From Orientallactaga sibirica (taxonomy: Eukaryota; Chordata; Mammalia; Rodentia; Dipodidae), in NCBI GenBank assembly GCA_036365145.1, contig JAEOAD010000888.1, positions 3,327,501 through 3,391,500 of the forward strand: a stretch of DNA of 64,000 bases. The letters are read 5' to 3'. The stretch's first letter is position 1. Each line of letters begins with the position of its first letter. This document shows positions 48,560 to 58,839 of the stretch, in pieces. The position numbers and the translations under genes were made by a program. The notes below the pieces were generated by a model. That model saw only the letters and a list, made by a program, of their open reading frames with translations. It was not told the DNA's origin and searched no databases.

Positions 48560-49135
48560 TGTATTTTTGAGGTAGGGTCTTGCTCTAACCCAGGATAACC
48601 TGGAATTCACTATGTAGTCTCAGGTTGGCCTCAAACTCACAATGATCCTCCTACCTCTGCCTTCCAAGTGCTGGGATTAAAGGTGTATGCCATCATGTCT
48701 GGCCCCAATTTTTTTTCTTTTTTTTTGTGTGTGTTTTTTTTTTTTTAATTGACAACTTCTTTAATTGTAGATAATATCCCATTTATTTCCTTCCTTCCCC
48801 CCACTTTCCCCTTTGAAACTTCACTCTCCATGATATCCCCTCCCCCTCTCAGTCTCTCTTTTCAGTTTGATGTCTTGATCTTTTCCTCCTATTATGATGG
48901 TCTTGTGTAGGTGGTGTCAGGCACTATGAGGTCATGGATATCCAGGTCATTTTGTGTCTGGAGGAGCACGTTGTAAGGAGTCCTACTCTTCCTTTGGCTC
49001 TTACATTCTTTCTGCCCCCTCTTGCGCAATGGACCCTGAGCCTTGGAAAGTGGGTTTGAGATGTTTCAGTGCTGAGCACTCCTCTGTCACTTCTTCTCAG
49101 CACCATGGTGCCTTCTGAGTCATTCCAAGGTTGGT
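48560..49135 (-). mobile_element. B1 (48560-48700) then L1 3' end (48740-49135)
   Basis: The L1 end is antisense: ATTGACAACTTCTTTAATTG, TTTCCCCTTTGAAACTTCAC, GTCAGGCACTATGAGGTCAT, GAGGAGCACGTTGTAAGGAG. It is about 95% like 57345-57720, hence a young subfamily. 5' truncated within the 3' UTR. Confidence 0.88.
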
Positions 49136-51634
49136 CTGGCCCAAATTTTATTTAATATTTTATTTATTTTTATTTATTTATTTGGGAGAGAGAGAAAGGG
49201 GATGTGAGAATGGGCACGCCAGGGCCCCTAGCTACTGCAAACTAACTCCAGATACATGCGCCACTTTGTGCATCTGGCTTACATGGGTCCTGGGGAATCA
49301 AACCTAGATCCTTTGCAGGCAAGCACCTTAACTTCTAAGCCATCTCTCCAGGCCCCCAATTTTAAAAAAATATTATATTTATTTACTTGCAAGGAAAGAG
49401 AGAGAGAATGGGTGTGCCCTGGCCTCTAGCCAGTGCAAATGAACTCCAAATGTATACACCACTTTGTGCATCTGGCTTTATGTGGGTACTAGGGAATTGA
49501 ACCCAGGTCTTTAGGCATTGCAGGCAAGTACTTTAATTGCTGAGCCATCTCTCCAGCCCTAACAAAAATTTTATTATGAAATATTACTCAGACATCAAAA
49601 ATTACAAAAATGTACTGTACAAAAAAATAAAACTTAAGGGGCTGAAGAGATGGCTTAGCAGTTAAGGTGCATGCCTGCAAAGCCAAAATACTCAGGTTCA
49701 ATTTCCCACAAAAGCCAGATGCATGCTCTGGCGCACCCATTCTCTCTCTCTCTCTCTCTCTCTCTGCCTCTCTCTCACAAATAAATAAAAAATAAAAAAT
49801 ATATATTTAAACCTGGGGCTGAAGCTGGGCATGGTGGCACATGCCTTTAATCTCAGCACTCAGGAGGCAGAGGTAGGAGGATTGCCATGAGTTCAAGGCC
49901 ACCCCAAGAATATATAGTGAATTCTGGGTCAGCCTGAGTTAGAGTGAGACCCTGTCTCGAAAAAACAAACAAACAAATAAACAAAAAACCTTGGGGCTGG
50001 GGAGATGGCATAGCAGTTAAAGAGGCTTGCTTTGCAAAGCTTACCTGCATGGACTCAGTTCCCCAGCCAGCCACATAAACCCATTTGTTTTTCAGTGGCA
50101 AGGGACCCTGGTGAACCCATACACACACACACATGCAAATAAATACTTTTAAAAACACAACCATTTTTTTGTTTTTTGTTTTTTTCAAGGTAGGGTCTTG
50201 CTCCAACCCAGGCTGACCTGGAACTCACTCTGTAGTCCCAGGCTGGCCTTGAACTCACAGAGATTCTCCTATCTCTGCCTCCCAAGTGGTGGGATTAAAG
50301 ATATGTGCCACCATGTCTGTGATAAAATAATAAAACTGTTTTTAAACAGGCCTGCAGTATCATTCTTACCATCCTCAGAAAAATGCCTTCTGGGCTGGAG
50401 AGATGACTTAGCGGTTAAGGAGCTTTCCTGCAAAGCCTAAGGACCTAGGTTCAATTCCCCAGAACCCATGTAAGCCAGATGCACATGGTGGCGCATGTGT
50501 CTGGAGTTTGTTTGCAGCAGTAGAGGCCCTGGCGCTCTCTCTCTCTCTCTCTCTTTCATAAATAAAAAAAAATAATAAAAGCGAGGCATGGTAGCACATG
50601 CCTTTAATCCCAGCAGTCGGTAAACAGAGGTAGGAGGATCACCGTGAGTTCGAGGCCACCTGAGAATACAGAGTGAATTCAAGGTCAGCCTGGGCTACCG
50701 TGAGACTCTATCTCAGAAAACCAAACAACAAAAGAAAAATAAAAGAAAAAGTCTTTTGTTTTGAACAGGGTCTTTTACTATAGGCCAGGCTGGCCTTGAG
50801 CTCATGAGTCTACTGCTTCAGCCATCCCAGTGCTGGGATTAGAGATGAACACCACCAAGCCCACCTCTAAAACTGTTTGGGGGCCAGAGAGATTGCTCAG
50901 TGGTTAGGCACTTGCCTGGAATGCCTAACAACCTGAGTTTGATTCCCCAGCACCCACATTAAAGCAGATGAACAAAGTGGTGCATGCATCTGGAGTTGAT
51001 TTGCAGTTGCTAGAGGCCCTTGTGCACCCATTCATTCTCTCTCTCCTTGCAAATAAATAAAGTAAGAATGTTGGGCTGGAGAGATGGCTTGGCAGTTAAG
51101 GCAATTGCCTGGCCAAAGGAGATGGCAAGGTGGTGCATGTGTCTGGAGTTTGTTTGCTGTGGCTAGAGGCCCTGGTGTGCCCATACACTCCCTCCCTGTC
51201 TCTCTCTGTCTCTGTTTTTCTGCCTCTTTCTCTTAAATAAATAAAAAAATATTTTTTAAAAGAGAGGAAAAAAGCATGTTTAGGGCTGGAGAGATGGCTT
51301 AGCAGTTAAAGCATTTGCCTGCAAAGCCAAAGGACCCAGGCTTGATTCCCCAGAACCCACATAAGCCAGTTGCACAAGGTGCCACATGCGTCTGAAGTTT
51401 GTTGCAGTGACTTGAGGCCCTGACATGCACATTTTCTCTCTATATATCTATCCCTTTCTCTCTCAAAATAAATAATTTTTTAAAAAGAATGTTTAGTGCC
51501 AGGCATGGTGGCACACGCCTTTAATCCCAGCAGTCAGGAGGCAAAGGAGGAGGGAGTTCAAGGCCACCCTGAGAATACATAGTGAATTCCAGGTCAGTCT
51601 GGGCTAGAGGGAAACCCTACCTTGAAAAACCAAA

Positions 51635-51665
<31 letters not shown>
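49136..51665. repeat. Dense SINE cluster
   Basis: tRNA-type antisense 49155-49355 and 49365-49560; tRNA-type sense 49638-49800; B1 sense 49822-49988; tRNA-type sense 49992-50155; B1 antisense 50165-50320; tRNA-type sense 50392-50575; B1 sense 50582-50735; old B1 antisense 50758-50870; tRNA-type sense 50880-51068, 51072-51265 and 51283-51485; B1 sense 51498-51640 with (AATA)n/(AAT)n tail to 51680. Only about 200 bp in 2.5 kb is not SINE. Confidence 0.85.
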
Positions 51666-51680
<15 letters not shown>

Positions 51681-51681
<1 letters not shown>

Positions 51682-52189
51682 TGTTTAAAGCTGTTTGGGG
51701 GGACCATGAGCCTCTTCCTGCTTACTTTGAGTTGTCCATGGGATTTAACTGGCAAGTCTGCTCTGGAAGCTAGAAAGAGTCATAGGATTCTATACATGCA
51801 TTATTAGTTGCAAGTCAGAGCCACGCATGGTGGTGAATGCCTAAAAGGCCAGCTCTTGGAGGTAGAGGCAGGAGGGAGAGAAGTTCAAAGTCATCCTTGG
51901 CTAACATAGTAAGTTAAGGCCAGTCTGGGCTAGAGATCCTGTCACTAAAATCATCATCATCATCATCATCATCCAAACGAAAGAGGGAAAAAAATCCAAC
52001 AAAAGTAAAGCATTCGGCCCAGGAACTTGCAGCTAGGTGTGTGTGGAGGGCTGGGAGGGTGGGGGAATCCTGCTATAGAAACCCAACAGCTCTTACTGCA
52101 ACAATCAGGAAAGACAGTTCCTCAAATAGAGGTGCAGGCCAAATAATCCAACAGAGCAGAAGTTGTTGGACTCCTAGAGATTACAGGTT
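51681..52189. other. Unique sequence with a B1-like relic and (TCA)n
   Basis: B1-like sense relic 51820-51945; (TCA)n 51952-51973; the rest is unassigned. Confidence 0.5.
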
Positions 52190-52560
52190 AGAGCCGTGGT
52201 TCTCTCTCTCTCTCTCTCTCTCAATATATATATAAATTATTTATTTATTTGAGAGAGAGAAAGAGGCAAAAAGAGAGAATGGACACACCGGGGCCTCCAG
52301 CCACTGCAAATGAACTCCAGACACATGCGCCCCTGTGCATCTGGCTTATGTGGGTCCTGGAGAATCGAACCAGGATCCTTTGGCTTTGCAGGCAAACATC
52401 TTAACCACTAAGCCATCTTTCCAGCCCCCAGAGCAGTGGTTCTTAATCTTTGTTACATGTTAAAATCACTTGGAATAACTTATGGAAGCCTGGACCCTGG
52501 ATCTCACCGAAAACATTGTTTTTCTTAGTCTTGGATGTGGCCTAAATATGTGGATTTTGT
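52190..52560. mobile_element. MER5-like DNA transposon relic split by a tRNA-type SINE
   Basis: AGAGCNGTGGTTCT occurs at 52190-52203 and 52430-52443 on either side of an antisense SINE (52204-52429): a 14-bp target duplication. After it, GCAGTGGTTCTTAATCTTTG and GTTAAAATCACTTGG are typical of MER5A (hAT-Charlie). Confidence 0.72.
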
Positions 52561-52582
52561 TACTGTTTTTAAGAAGAGAGGG

Positions 52583-53589
52583 TTGGGGCTGGAGAAATGG
52601 CTTAGCGGTTAAAGCATTTGCCTGCAAAGCCAAAGGACCCAGGTTTTATTCCCCAGGACCCACGAAAGCCAGATGAACATGGGACACATGCATCTGGAGT
52701 TCATTTGCAGAGGTTAGAAGCCCTGGCACGCCCATTCTTTCTCTGTCTCTCCCCTATCTCTGTATCTCTGCTTGCAAATAAATAAATAAAAATTTTTAAA
52801 AAGGAGAGGGTTTTACTATGTAGCCTAGGTTGTCCTGGAACTTGTGATCTTCCTGCCTCAGCTTCCCAAGTGCAGGCATTTGCTACTATGCCCAGCTGTG
52901 GACCACATTTACTTTTTAATATTTATTTACTTATTTGCATGCGGTGAAGGTCAGAGGACAATTGTGAAGTGTCTGTGCTCTTCTTCCACCTTCTTTGAGA
53001 CAAAGTTTCTTGCTACTACAAATAAATGCCAATCTAGCTAGCCCACGAGCCCTGGCATTACATTGGTACTGGGGAATCGAACTCAAGTTATCAAGCTTTG
53101 CAAGCAAGTGCCTTTCACTGCTAAGCCATCTACTCAGTTCTAGACCCTGTTTTTTTTAATATTTTATTTTTAAATTTTTGTTTATTTATTTATTTAGTTA
53201 GTTGGTTGGAAGGTAGAGAGAGAGAGTGAGAGAGAGAGAATGGGTGCACCAGGACCTCCAGCCACTGCAAATTCCCCAGGACCCACGTAAGCCAGATGCA
53301 CAAGGTGGCTGGAGTTCGTTTGCAATGACTGGAGGCCCTGGCACACCTATTCTCTCTCTCTCTCCCTCTCTCAAATAAATAAAAAAAATATTTTTAAAAA
53401 CTGAAAAACGTGAAGGAGGTCAAAACAATACAGAACCCATGTAAAGCCAGAAGCACAGAGTGGCACATGCGTCTGGAGTTCGTTTGCAGTGGCTGGAGGC
53501 CCTAGCCCACCCATTTTCTGTCTCTCTTCTCTGTCTCTCTCTGTCTGTCTGTCTCTCTCCTTACAAACAAATAAAACATGAAGATACAA
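52583..53589. repeat. SINE cluster including a head-to-head chimera
   Basis: tRNA-type sense 52583-52795; old B1 antisense 52805-52900; diverged tRNA-type antisense 52915-53140; antisense half-SINE 53160-53268 joined at GCCACTGCAAA|TTCCCCAGG to a sense half-SINE 53269-53395; tRNA-type sense 53425-53580. Confidence 0.78.
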
Positions 53590-53859
53590 AACAAAAACTG
53601 AAGTAAGACTAGGTGGCAGGACAGGATTGCAGAGGCCCGCTTGGAGGAGAGGGATGGGGCAACCTCAAAAGACCGAGCAGAGGACGCACTGCGGTCCTCT
53701 GGGAACAGACGAATCGTTTCTGTACATCTTTCTCCTGGGGTGAGGCAGAGTTCAACAAAGCTGCCGCCCATTCTGGCCCCACCTTAGGCAGGAAAAGCCT
53801 TCTCACCACAGTGACCACATCCTCTCAGGTTGCCCTGGAAACACTCCATGGGGGTAGGC
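53590..53859 (+). promoter_or_regulatory. Candidate C16orf54 promoter region
   Basis: Repeat-free sequence between the last upstream SINE (ending near 53580) and the putative first exon. No TATA box in a convincing position and no dense CpG island. A GCGGAAG-type Ets core occurs antisense near 53899-53905 (CTTCCGC), just inside the putative exon. The call rests on position and absence of repeats rather than a decisive motif. Confidence 0.3.
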
Positions 53860-54022
53860 AGAATTGGGGCATAGTTGCCCAGCAATAGGTGGTGGCCTCC
53901 CTTCCGCCTTCATCTGAGGCCAACCCTCCAACCCGTTGTTGAGACAGCCGCCTGCTCTGTCGCAGTATTCGTGGGGAAGGACAGCTCTGAAGACAAAGAA
54001 ACTGAAGAAAGACTGACCCAAG
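53860..54022 (+). other. C16orf54: Probable non-coding first exon of C16orf54
   Basis: The coding sequence starts at or just after a splice acceptor, so a 5' exon must lie upstream. A strong donor, CCAAG|GTGAGGGG, occurs at 54022/54023, preceded by repeat-free, GC-moderate sequence, which is rare in this window. The start (about 53860) is a guess. The human gene also has a non-coding first exon (family knowledge). Alternative: another donor between 53.8 and 54.6 kb. Confidence 0.45.
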
Positions 54023-54047
54023 GTGAGGGGTGCTGAAGCCTCTGCAG

Positions 54048-54075
54048 ATGGTGTGTGTGTGTGTGTGTGTGTGTG
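54048..54075 (+). repeat. (TG)n in C16orf54 intron 1
   Basis: About 13 TG units, 26 bp past the putative splice donor. Confidence 0.9.
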
Positions 54076-54313
54076 ATATGTGGGTAGAGACAAACAAGGG
54101 AAATAGACTGGGCAAAACCGGATAGGCTGGGACAGGTGCAGAGGTGGCAGACCGGGCCCAGTCGCAAATGCAGCAGAGCCAACAGGAGGGCGCCCTAAGA
54201 AGAGTGGCAAGGGGCAGAGGAGTACTGAAATGCCAGTGAAGGCAGCTGAGATGGGGCTGTACGTGCAGGAAAGGGAGTCAGGAAGCGAGATGCTCTCGTG
54301 TTTCCTCTGTCCC

Positions 54314-54323
54314 CACTTCCTCT
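54314..54323 (-). promoter_or_regulatory. PU.1-type Ets site (AGAGGAAGTG) in C16orf54 intron 1
   Basis: The plus strand reads CACTTCCTCT, whose complement AGAGGAAGTG is the textbook PU.1/SPI1 site. It lies about 290 bp past the putative first exon, in repeat-free sequence, and would fit the known leukocyte expression of the gene. A 10-mer can occur by chance, so this is suggestive only. Confidence 0.35.
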
Positions 54324-54507
54324 CTGGGCTGGAGCAAGATCCAAGGCCTTTGGTCTGTGGCCCCCTGGGGCCTGGGAAGGGGAATAAGGCCTCTGCCAAG
54401 GTGCTGGAGAGCCACAGGCCAGCTCTGCTTATCCTCCGGGCCCACCCGGCTTGCTGTTGTCCTCTCTCTCAAGCCGCTTAGGACTTCCTTCCTCTGTCAC
54501 TCTGTCC

Positions 54508-54662
54508 CGCCCCCCCCTTTTTTTTTTTTTTTTTTTTTGGTTTTTAAAGGTAGGGTCTCACTCTACCTCAGGCTGATCTGGAATTCACTAGGTAGTCTCA
54601 GGTTGGCCTCGAACTCACAGCAATCCTCCTACCTCTGCATCCCGAGTGCTGGGATTAAAGGC
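54508..54662 (-). mobile_element. Antisense B1 SINE abutting the C16orf54 splice acceptor
   Basis: A C/T tract (54508-54538) leads into antisense B1, whose 5' head is truncated at ATTAAAGGC. Flanking TCTGTCCC (54500s) and TTTGTCCC (about 54664-54671) look like an imperfect target duplication, placing the insertion inside the original polypyrimidine tract. The element ends about 18 nt before the AG at 54680-54681. Confidence 0.85.
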
Positions 54663-54681
54663 CTTTGTCCCTTTCTTGCAG
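54663..54681 (+). promoter_or_regulatory. Likely 3' splice site of C16orf54 exon 2
   Basis: The pyrimidine-rich stretch ending TTTCTTGCAG gives an acceptor with AG at 54680-54681, leaving 62 nt of 5' UTR before the ATG. A second candidate, CATCACCCAG, places AG at 54742-54743 directly against the ATG. The first has the better consensus; only transcript data can decide. Confidence 0.5.
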
Positions 54682-54743
54682 TCTCTCTTGTCTCCTCCAT
54701 CCTGCCGACCCTAAACCATCCTCTTCCTCTTCTCATCACCCAG

Positions 54744-55424
54744 ATGCCTTCCACTCCCGAGCAGCTGGGGCAAGAGGGGCTACCTGCCACCGAGGGAGCC
54801 TTGTGGCCCCCGCTCCCTTGTGGTCCCTGCATCCCCATCATGCTGGCCCTGGCCTCCCTCGCTGCCTTTTTCATCATAACTACCGCCGTGCTGGCCGAGC
54901 GCCTGTTCCGCAGCTCCCTGCGCCGTCATCCCAGCCAGCACGCGCCCACCCTGGTCTGGCGGCCAGGAGGAGAACTGTGGATCGAACCCGCGGGCACCAC
55001 CAGGGAGCGCTCCGAAGACTGGTACGGCTCCTCTGTCCCCCTGCTGATGGACAGGGCCCCAGACCCCCCCACCCCTGGGGGCACCTTGGAGGGCCGAGCC
55101 ACTGCCCCACCAACCCCTTTAGTCCCTTCAGCTCCACAGTCTGCTCCCAGCTCCTTGGTCCTCCACACCCCCACTGAAGCGCCACCAAGAAGTACCTTCT
55201 GGAGACCGCAGACAGAGGAAGAGAGGCCCGCCGCTGCAGGCCTGGTGAGCTGGGTCGGGCCCGAGCAGAGACCGGAGGAGGACAATGTGCCTCTTGCAAG
55301 CCCCCAGGCCTGGAGGCTGAGGCCAGGGAGCCCTGAGCCAGACTGGGGTCTCCAGCCTCGGGTCACACTAGAACAGATCTCTGCGTTCTGGAGGCGGGAA
55401 GGTCGGACCAGTGTGGGCTTCTGA
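54744..55424 (+). CDS. C16orf54: C16orf54-like single-pass transmembrane protein (complete)
   Basis: A 226-residue frame that I recognise as the orthologue of human C16orf54 / mouse AI467606. The N-terminus (1-29) is Pro/Gly-rich with a CGPC motif. Residues about 30-50 form one hydrophobic helix (PIMLALASLAAFFIITTAVL), followed by a basic stop-transfer stretch (RLFRSSLRRH, 54-62). Next come the conserved blocks APTLVWRPGGELWIEP (67-82) and ERSEDWYGS (88-96), a Pro/Ser/Thr-rich cytoplasmic region (about 105-190), and the C-terminus QPRVTLEQISAFWRREGR. Family knowledge: expressed mainly in blood cells; no molecular function is established. The human protein is about 224 residues, so this copy is full length. 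The ATG chosen matches the human N-terminus. The frame is open upstream only because it runs through intron and B1 sequence. The Kozak context is mediocre (C at -3). No frameshift or stop disrupts it. Confidence 0.95.
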   Translation: MPSTPEQLGQEGLPATEGALWPPLPCGPCIPIMLALASLAAFFIITTAVLAERLFRSSLRRHPSQHAPTLVWRPGGELWIEPAGTTRERSEDWYGSSVPLLMDRAPDPPTPGGTLEGRATAPPTPLVPSAPQSAPSSLVLHTPTEAPPRSTFWRPQTEEERPAAAGLVSWVGPEQRPEEDNVPLASPQAWRLRPGSPEPDWGLQPRVTLEQISAFWRREGRTSVGF

Positions 55425-56515
55425 ACCTCCTAGGCCGGTGGTTCTGGCTTGAAACCTCAGAGGGGCTGTGAGACCCAGGCTCCAGCCTCCAGACTGGTCT
55501 GCAGCCTGGATGCTCCTCAAGGACCTTTTATATTGGAATTTTCCATCTCCTGCAACTGGATGGTGGATGGGGATTGTGCTGAAGGCTGACCTTGGTCTGA
55601 CTTCCTAGACTGTGGCTCAGAGATTGGCAGAGCTGGCTCTGAGCCAGAAGGCTCCACGATGGCATTCCAGGAGATGTAAGAACTCAACGTCAAAACCGGG
55701 CATGAAATGGCTAAGATGCCAATATCAGAATAGAAGGATCCTGCATGGAATGGTGACCAAAGGCCTGGATGGATACTGTGATGACAAGGGCCAGTCGCAT
55801 GAGCCAGAGATGGAGATGGCAGGAATCCAGATCCCCAGAGCTACTGACCTCTGTCCCAGCCACTGTCACCTCCAGCACTGTGAGGTCTTCCAGGAAAATG
55901 CAGGGGACAAGAAGTGACAGAGGAGTCTTCTATTACATACAAATCATGACTCTGACCACCACATAGCAACAAGGAATTTGCTGAGCCCAACTGAAGAGGC
56001 CCCTCTCTTGACTGGAGCTGAAACATACCCTCAAAGACCTCCAGCAGGCTTCTCTGCACATCCTCATAGTTGCACATGTGGTAGGACTCAGGATCTTACA
56101 AGGCCATGGTGAGGAAAGCCTGCGCCAAACAGAGCTGAATTTGATCCAATGAGCTCATGAGAATTGTTCTGGGGTGGGCAGCTCCCATAACATGGCCCCT
56201 GGCCATCTTCCCTTCTGGCTTGCTGGAGTGGTCCAGAGACAGGTTTGTCACAACACAGACTTGCTTAAAATGATCCAGTCCACAGGAATGGAACCCTAAA
56301 TGCCTATGTACCCACTAGGTGACCTCCCCTTAGGAGAAGACCTCAGGAGTCAGGAGAACAAAGGAGTTTCCATTCCCTGGGGAACTGAGTTCCCAAAGTT
56401 TAGTCATGAATATGAGCAGTTTTGCCATATCACTCTACCACCTTATTATCATGTACTTTATATGTTTACTGAAATTGGCTCACTGTTTGCTTAATAAATT
56501 GTTTTTAAAGGAATC
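55425..56515 (+). other. C16orf54: C16orf54 3' UTR with AATAAA at 56493-56498
   Basis: About 1.1 kb of SINE-free sequence follows the stop codon, unlike almost any other kilobase here. It ends with AATAAA (56493-56498) and a T-rich stretch 10-20 nt downstream, a conventional cleavage context. Small open frames inside it (for example 55612-55917) have no recognisable homology and are treated as chance. Confidence 0.7.
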
Positions 56516-57319
56516 TTTTTGTATGGCTTCTAGAAATGGAAAATCCCTGTCATTTGCCATTGTCAAACATAAAACCTGAAAATAAATACAATGTAGACAA
56601 TGTAGTTCTAAGGAGACATTGTTGCCCACTGGAAGCACTGACCTCAAATTGTTTTTTCTTTGTTAAAAGTCAAGGAAGGGCAGTGGCAGTGGCACTTGTC
56701 TTTAATCCCAGCACTGGGGAGGCTGAGGAAGGAGAATGGCCACGTGTTAGAGGCCATCTTGGGGCTACAGGGTGAGTTGGTCAGGGGCTGGAGAGATGGC
56801 TCAGCAGTTAAAGGCGCTTGTTTAGGTTGGACTGGGCTAAAGTAAGGCCCTGCCTCAAAACAAAAGGAAAGAAGAAGAGCCAGGGGTGGTGGGCATACCT
56901 TTTATCCCAGCGCTTAGGAGGCTGAGGCAAGAGGATCCTAAGTTCAAGACCAGCCTGGGCTACATAACAAGACCCTGTCATGAAAGGAAGGAAAGCAGAG
57001 AGGAAGGGAGGAAGGGAGGGAAGGAAGGAAAGAAAGACGAAGGAAGGGACAGGTTCTGTCCTCTGTGACTCATGAGCTGGGGAACTATATCCATTCTCAT
57101 TGTCACCATCAGCTGACAGCACTGGGTTGTAGGGACTGTACCCATGAGGAGTGAATAGACCTTAGATGTCTGCTTGCCAAGGGCTCTGAGGAGGCAGCAT
57201 GGGGTGGAAGGGAAACCCAGGCAAGGCTGTGGCTATTTTTTTAAGTGCTTTTAACCAATGTTCAATCTCCCCAGCTCATGATCTGTATAACTTCTTTTAT
57301 AATTTTTTATAATTTTTTA
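56516..57319. repeat. Downstream flank of C16orf54: SINE fragments
   Basis: 56516-56680 unassigned AT-rich; B1-like sense 56685-56780; tRNA-type SINE head 56784-56822 fused to a B1 tail 56823-56868; B1-like sense 56878-56985 with AAGG-rich tail to 57045; 57046-57319 unassigned. Confidence 0.65.
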
Positions 57320-58118
57320 TAATTTTTTAATTTTAACTTTTTTATTGACAACTTCCATAATTGTAGACAATATCCCATGGTAATTCCCTCCCTCCCCCCA
57401 CTTTCCCCTTTGAAACTTCACTCTCCATCATATCCCCTCCCCCTCTCAATTAGTCTCTTTTAGTTTGATATCATTATCTTTTCCTCCTATTATGATGGTC
57501 TTGTGTAGGTAGTGTCAGGCACTGTGAGGTCATGGATATCCAGGCCATTTTGTGTCTGGAGGAGCACGTTGTAAGGCGTCTTTTCACTCTTATATTCTTT
57601 CTGCCACCTCTTCTGCAATGGAGCCTGAGCCTTGGAAGGTGTGTTAGAGATAGTTCAGTGCTGAACACTCACTCCTTTGTCACTTTTTCTCAGCACCATG
57701 GTGCCTCAAAGTCATCTCAAGGTCACCATCTGAAAAGGGAACCTTCTCTAACCAAAAGTAATAGTAGCATTAATACATGGGTATGAACATTAAGTGAAGT
57801 GCTTACTGGACAATTTGGTGAGCATAGTGTATATATTTAGCCAGACACCAGAAAACGTTATACCCCTAAGGTTCATGACTACCCCTGTTGTAGGTTTTCA
57901 GTATCAGGGATGTATTCCCTCCCATGGAGCGGGCCCCAGTCCAATTAGAGAGTGGTTGGTTTCCCTCATAACAAACATGCCCGTATTTGCACTTGTTGGC
58001 TCATTGGGCCTGGGTGGCCAAATTTAAGACTTGCAGTGTTCACTCTTGAGTATCTTCACTGGTGATTTCTCTCTCTCCCATTGAACTGCATGCAGCATAG
58101 TTTTTGTGTTTTGTTTTG

Positions 58119-58149
<31 letters not shown>

Positions 58150-58740
58150 TTAGCTTTCTGTCAGCTGGTCCACATGGAGGAGGCTTTCAGCTCAGCTCCA
58201 GCAGGATTTCTCAATGACCTTGCAGCCCAAGTACGTGGAGTCTTCAGCAATAGGGTCTTATCATCTATTCATGGTGGGAAACCAAGAGCCTTGGCAACAG
58301 CCTCTAATGTTTTGTGGGTATCAGGGACCTCCCTGGCCAACAACTCACTGGAAGGTATCCCATCCCTGGCACTGAACATTTTCTAGTAACAATCTATGGC
58401 TTCTGAGTGTTCCATTGTCCAGAAAAGTAGGTTTCCATAAAACTTGTTTATATCCTCTTAGATTTTGATTAGCCCTCCCTCCATCTTTCCTTTACTCAAT
58501 CTCTTCCCCTGATCTCATTTATGCCTTTTCACCTCCATTAATCTGTTCTTCTACTGACATATATACAATACCATCCTATTAAGTCCCCCTCCCTCCCTTT
58601 CTATTCCCTTTATATCCCCTTTCTAGCTTACTGGCTTCTGCTACTGAGTTTTATTCCTACTCACATAGAAGTCCAATCATTTGTAGCTAGGATCCACATA
58701 TGAGAGAGAACATGTGATGTTTGGCTTTCTGGGCCTGGGT
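57320..58740 (-). mobile_element. Young 5'-truncated L1 (ORF2 C-terminus + 3' UTR)
   Basis: 3' end near 57340 (complement of GGAAGTTGTCAATAAA). The 5' truncation falls in the last codons of ORF2, whose end AQKAKHHMFSLICGS is legible on the minus strand at about 58687-58732. A (TTTTG)n block (58100-58152) is inserted relative to the copy at 31995. Confidence 0.9.

Positions 58741-58745
<5 letters not shown>

Positions 58746-58831
<86 letters not shown>
58746..58831 (+). repeat. (TC)n(TA)n compound microsatellite
   Basis: 17 TC then about 26 TA units at the 5' truncation point of the L1. Confidence 0.97.
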
Positions 58832-58834
<3 letters not shown>

Positions 58835-58839
58835 TTTGT

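Noticed and set aside
53803..54399. 198-codon antisense frame over the C16orf54 first exon and intron
   Set aside because: No recognisable domain; includes a (His-Thr)n run from the (TG)n repeat. A shadow of GC-rich DNA.
54357..54743. Upstream extension of the C16orf54 frame to 355 residues
   Set aside because: It reads through intron sequence and an antisense B1; the conserved protein starts at 54744.
54880..55366. Antisense frames of 139 and 146 codons inside C16orf54
   Set aside because: Opposite-strand shadows of a GC-rich coding exon.
55612..55917. 101-codon frame downstream of C16orf54
   Set aside because: Lies in the 3' UTR, with no recognised domain or supporting signals.
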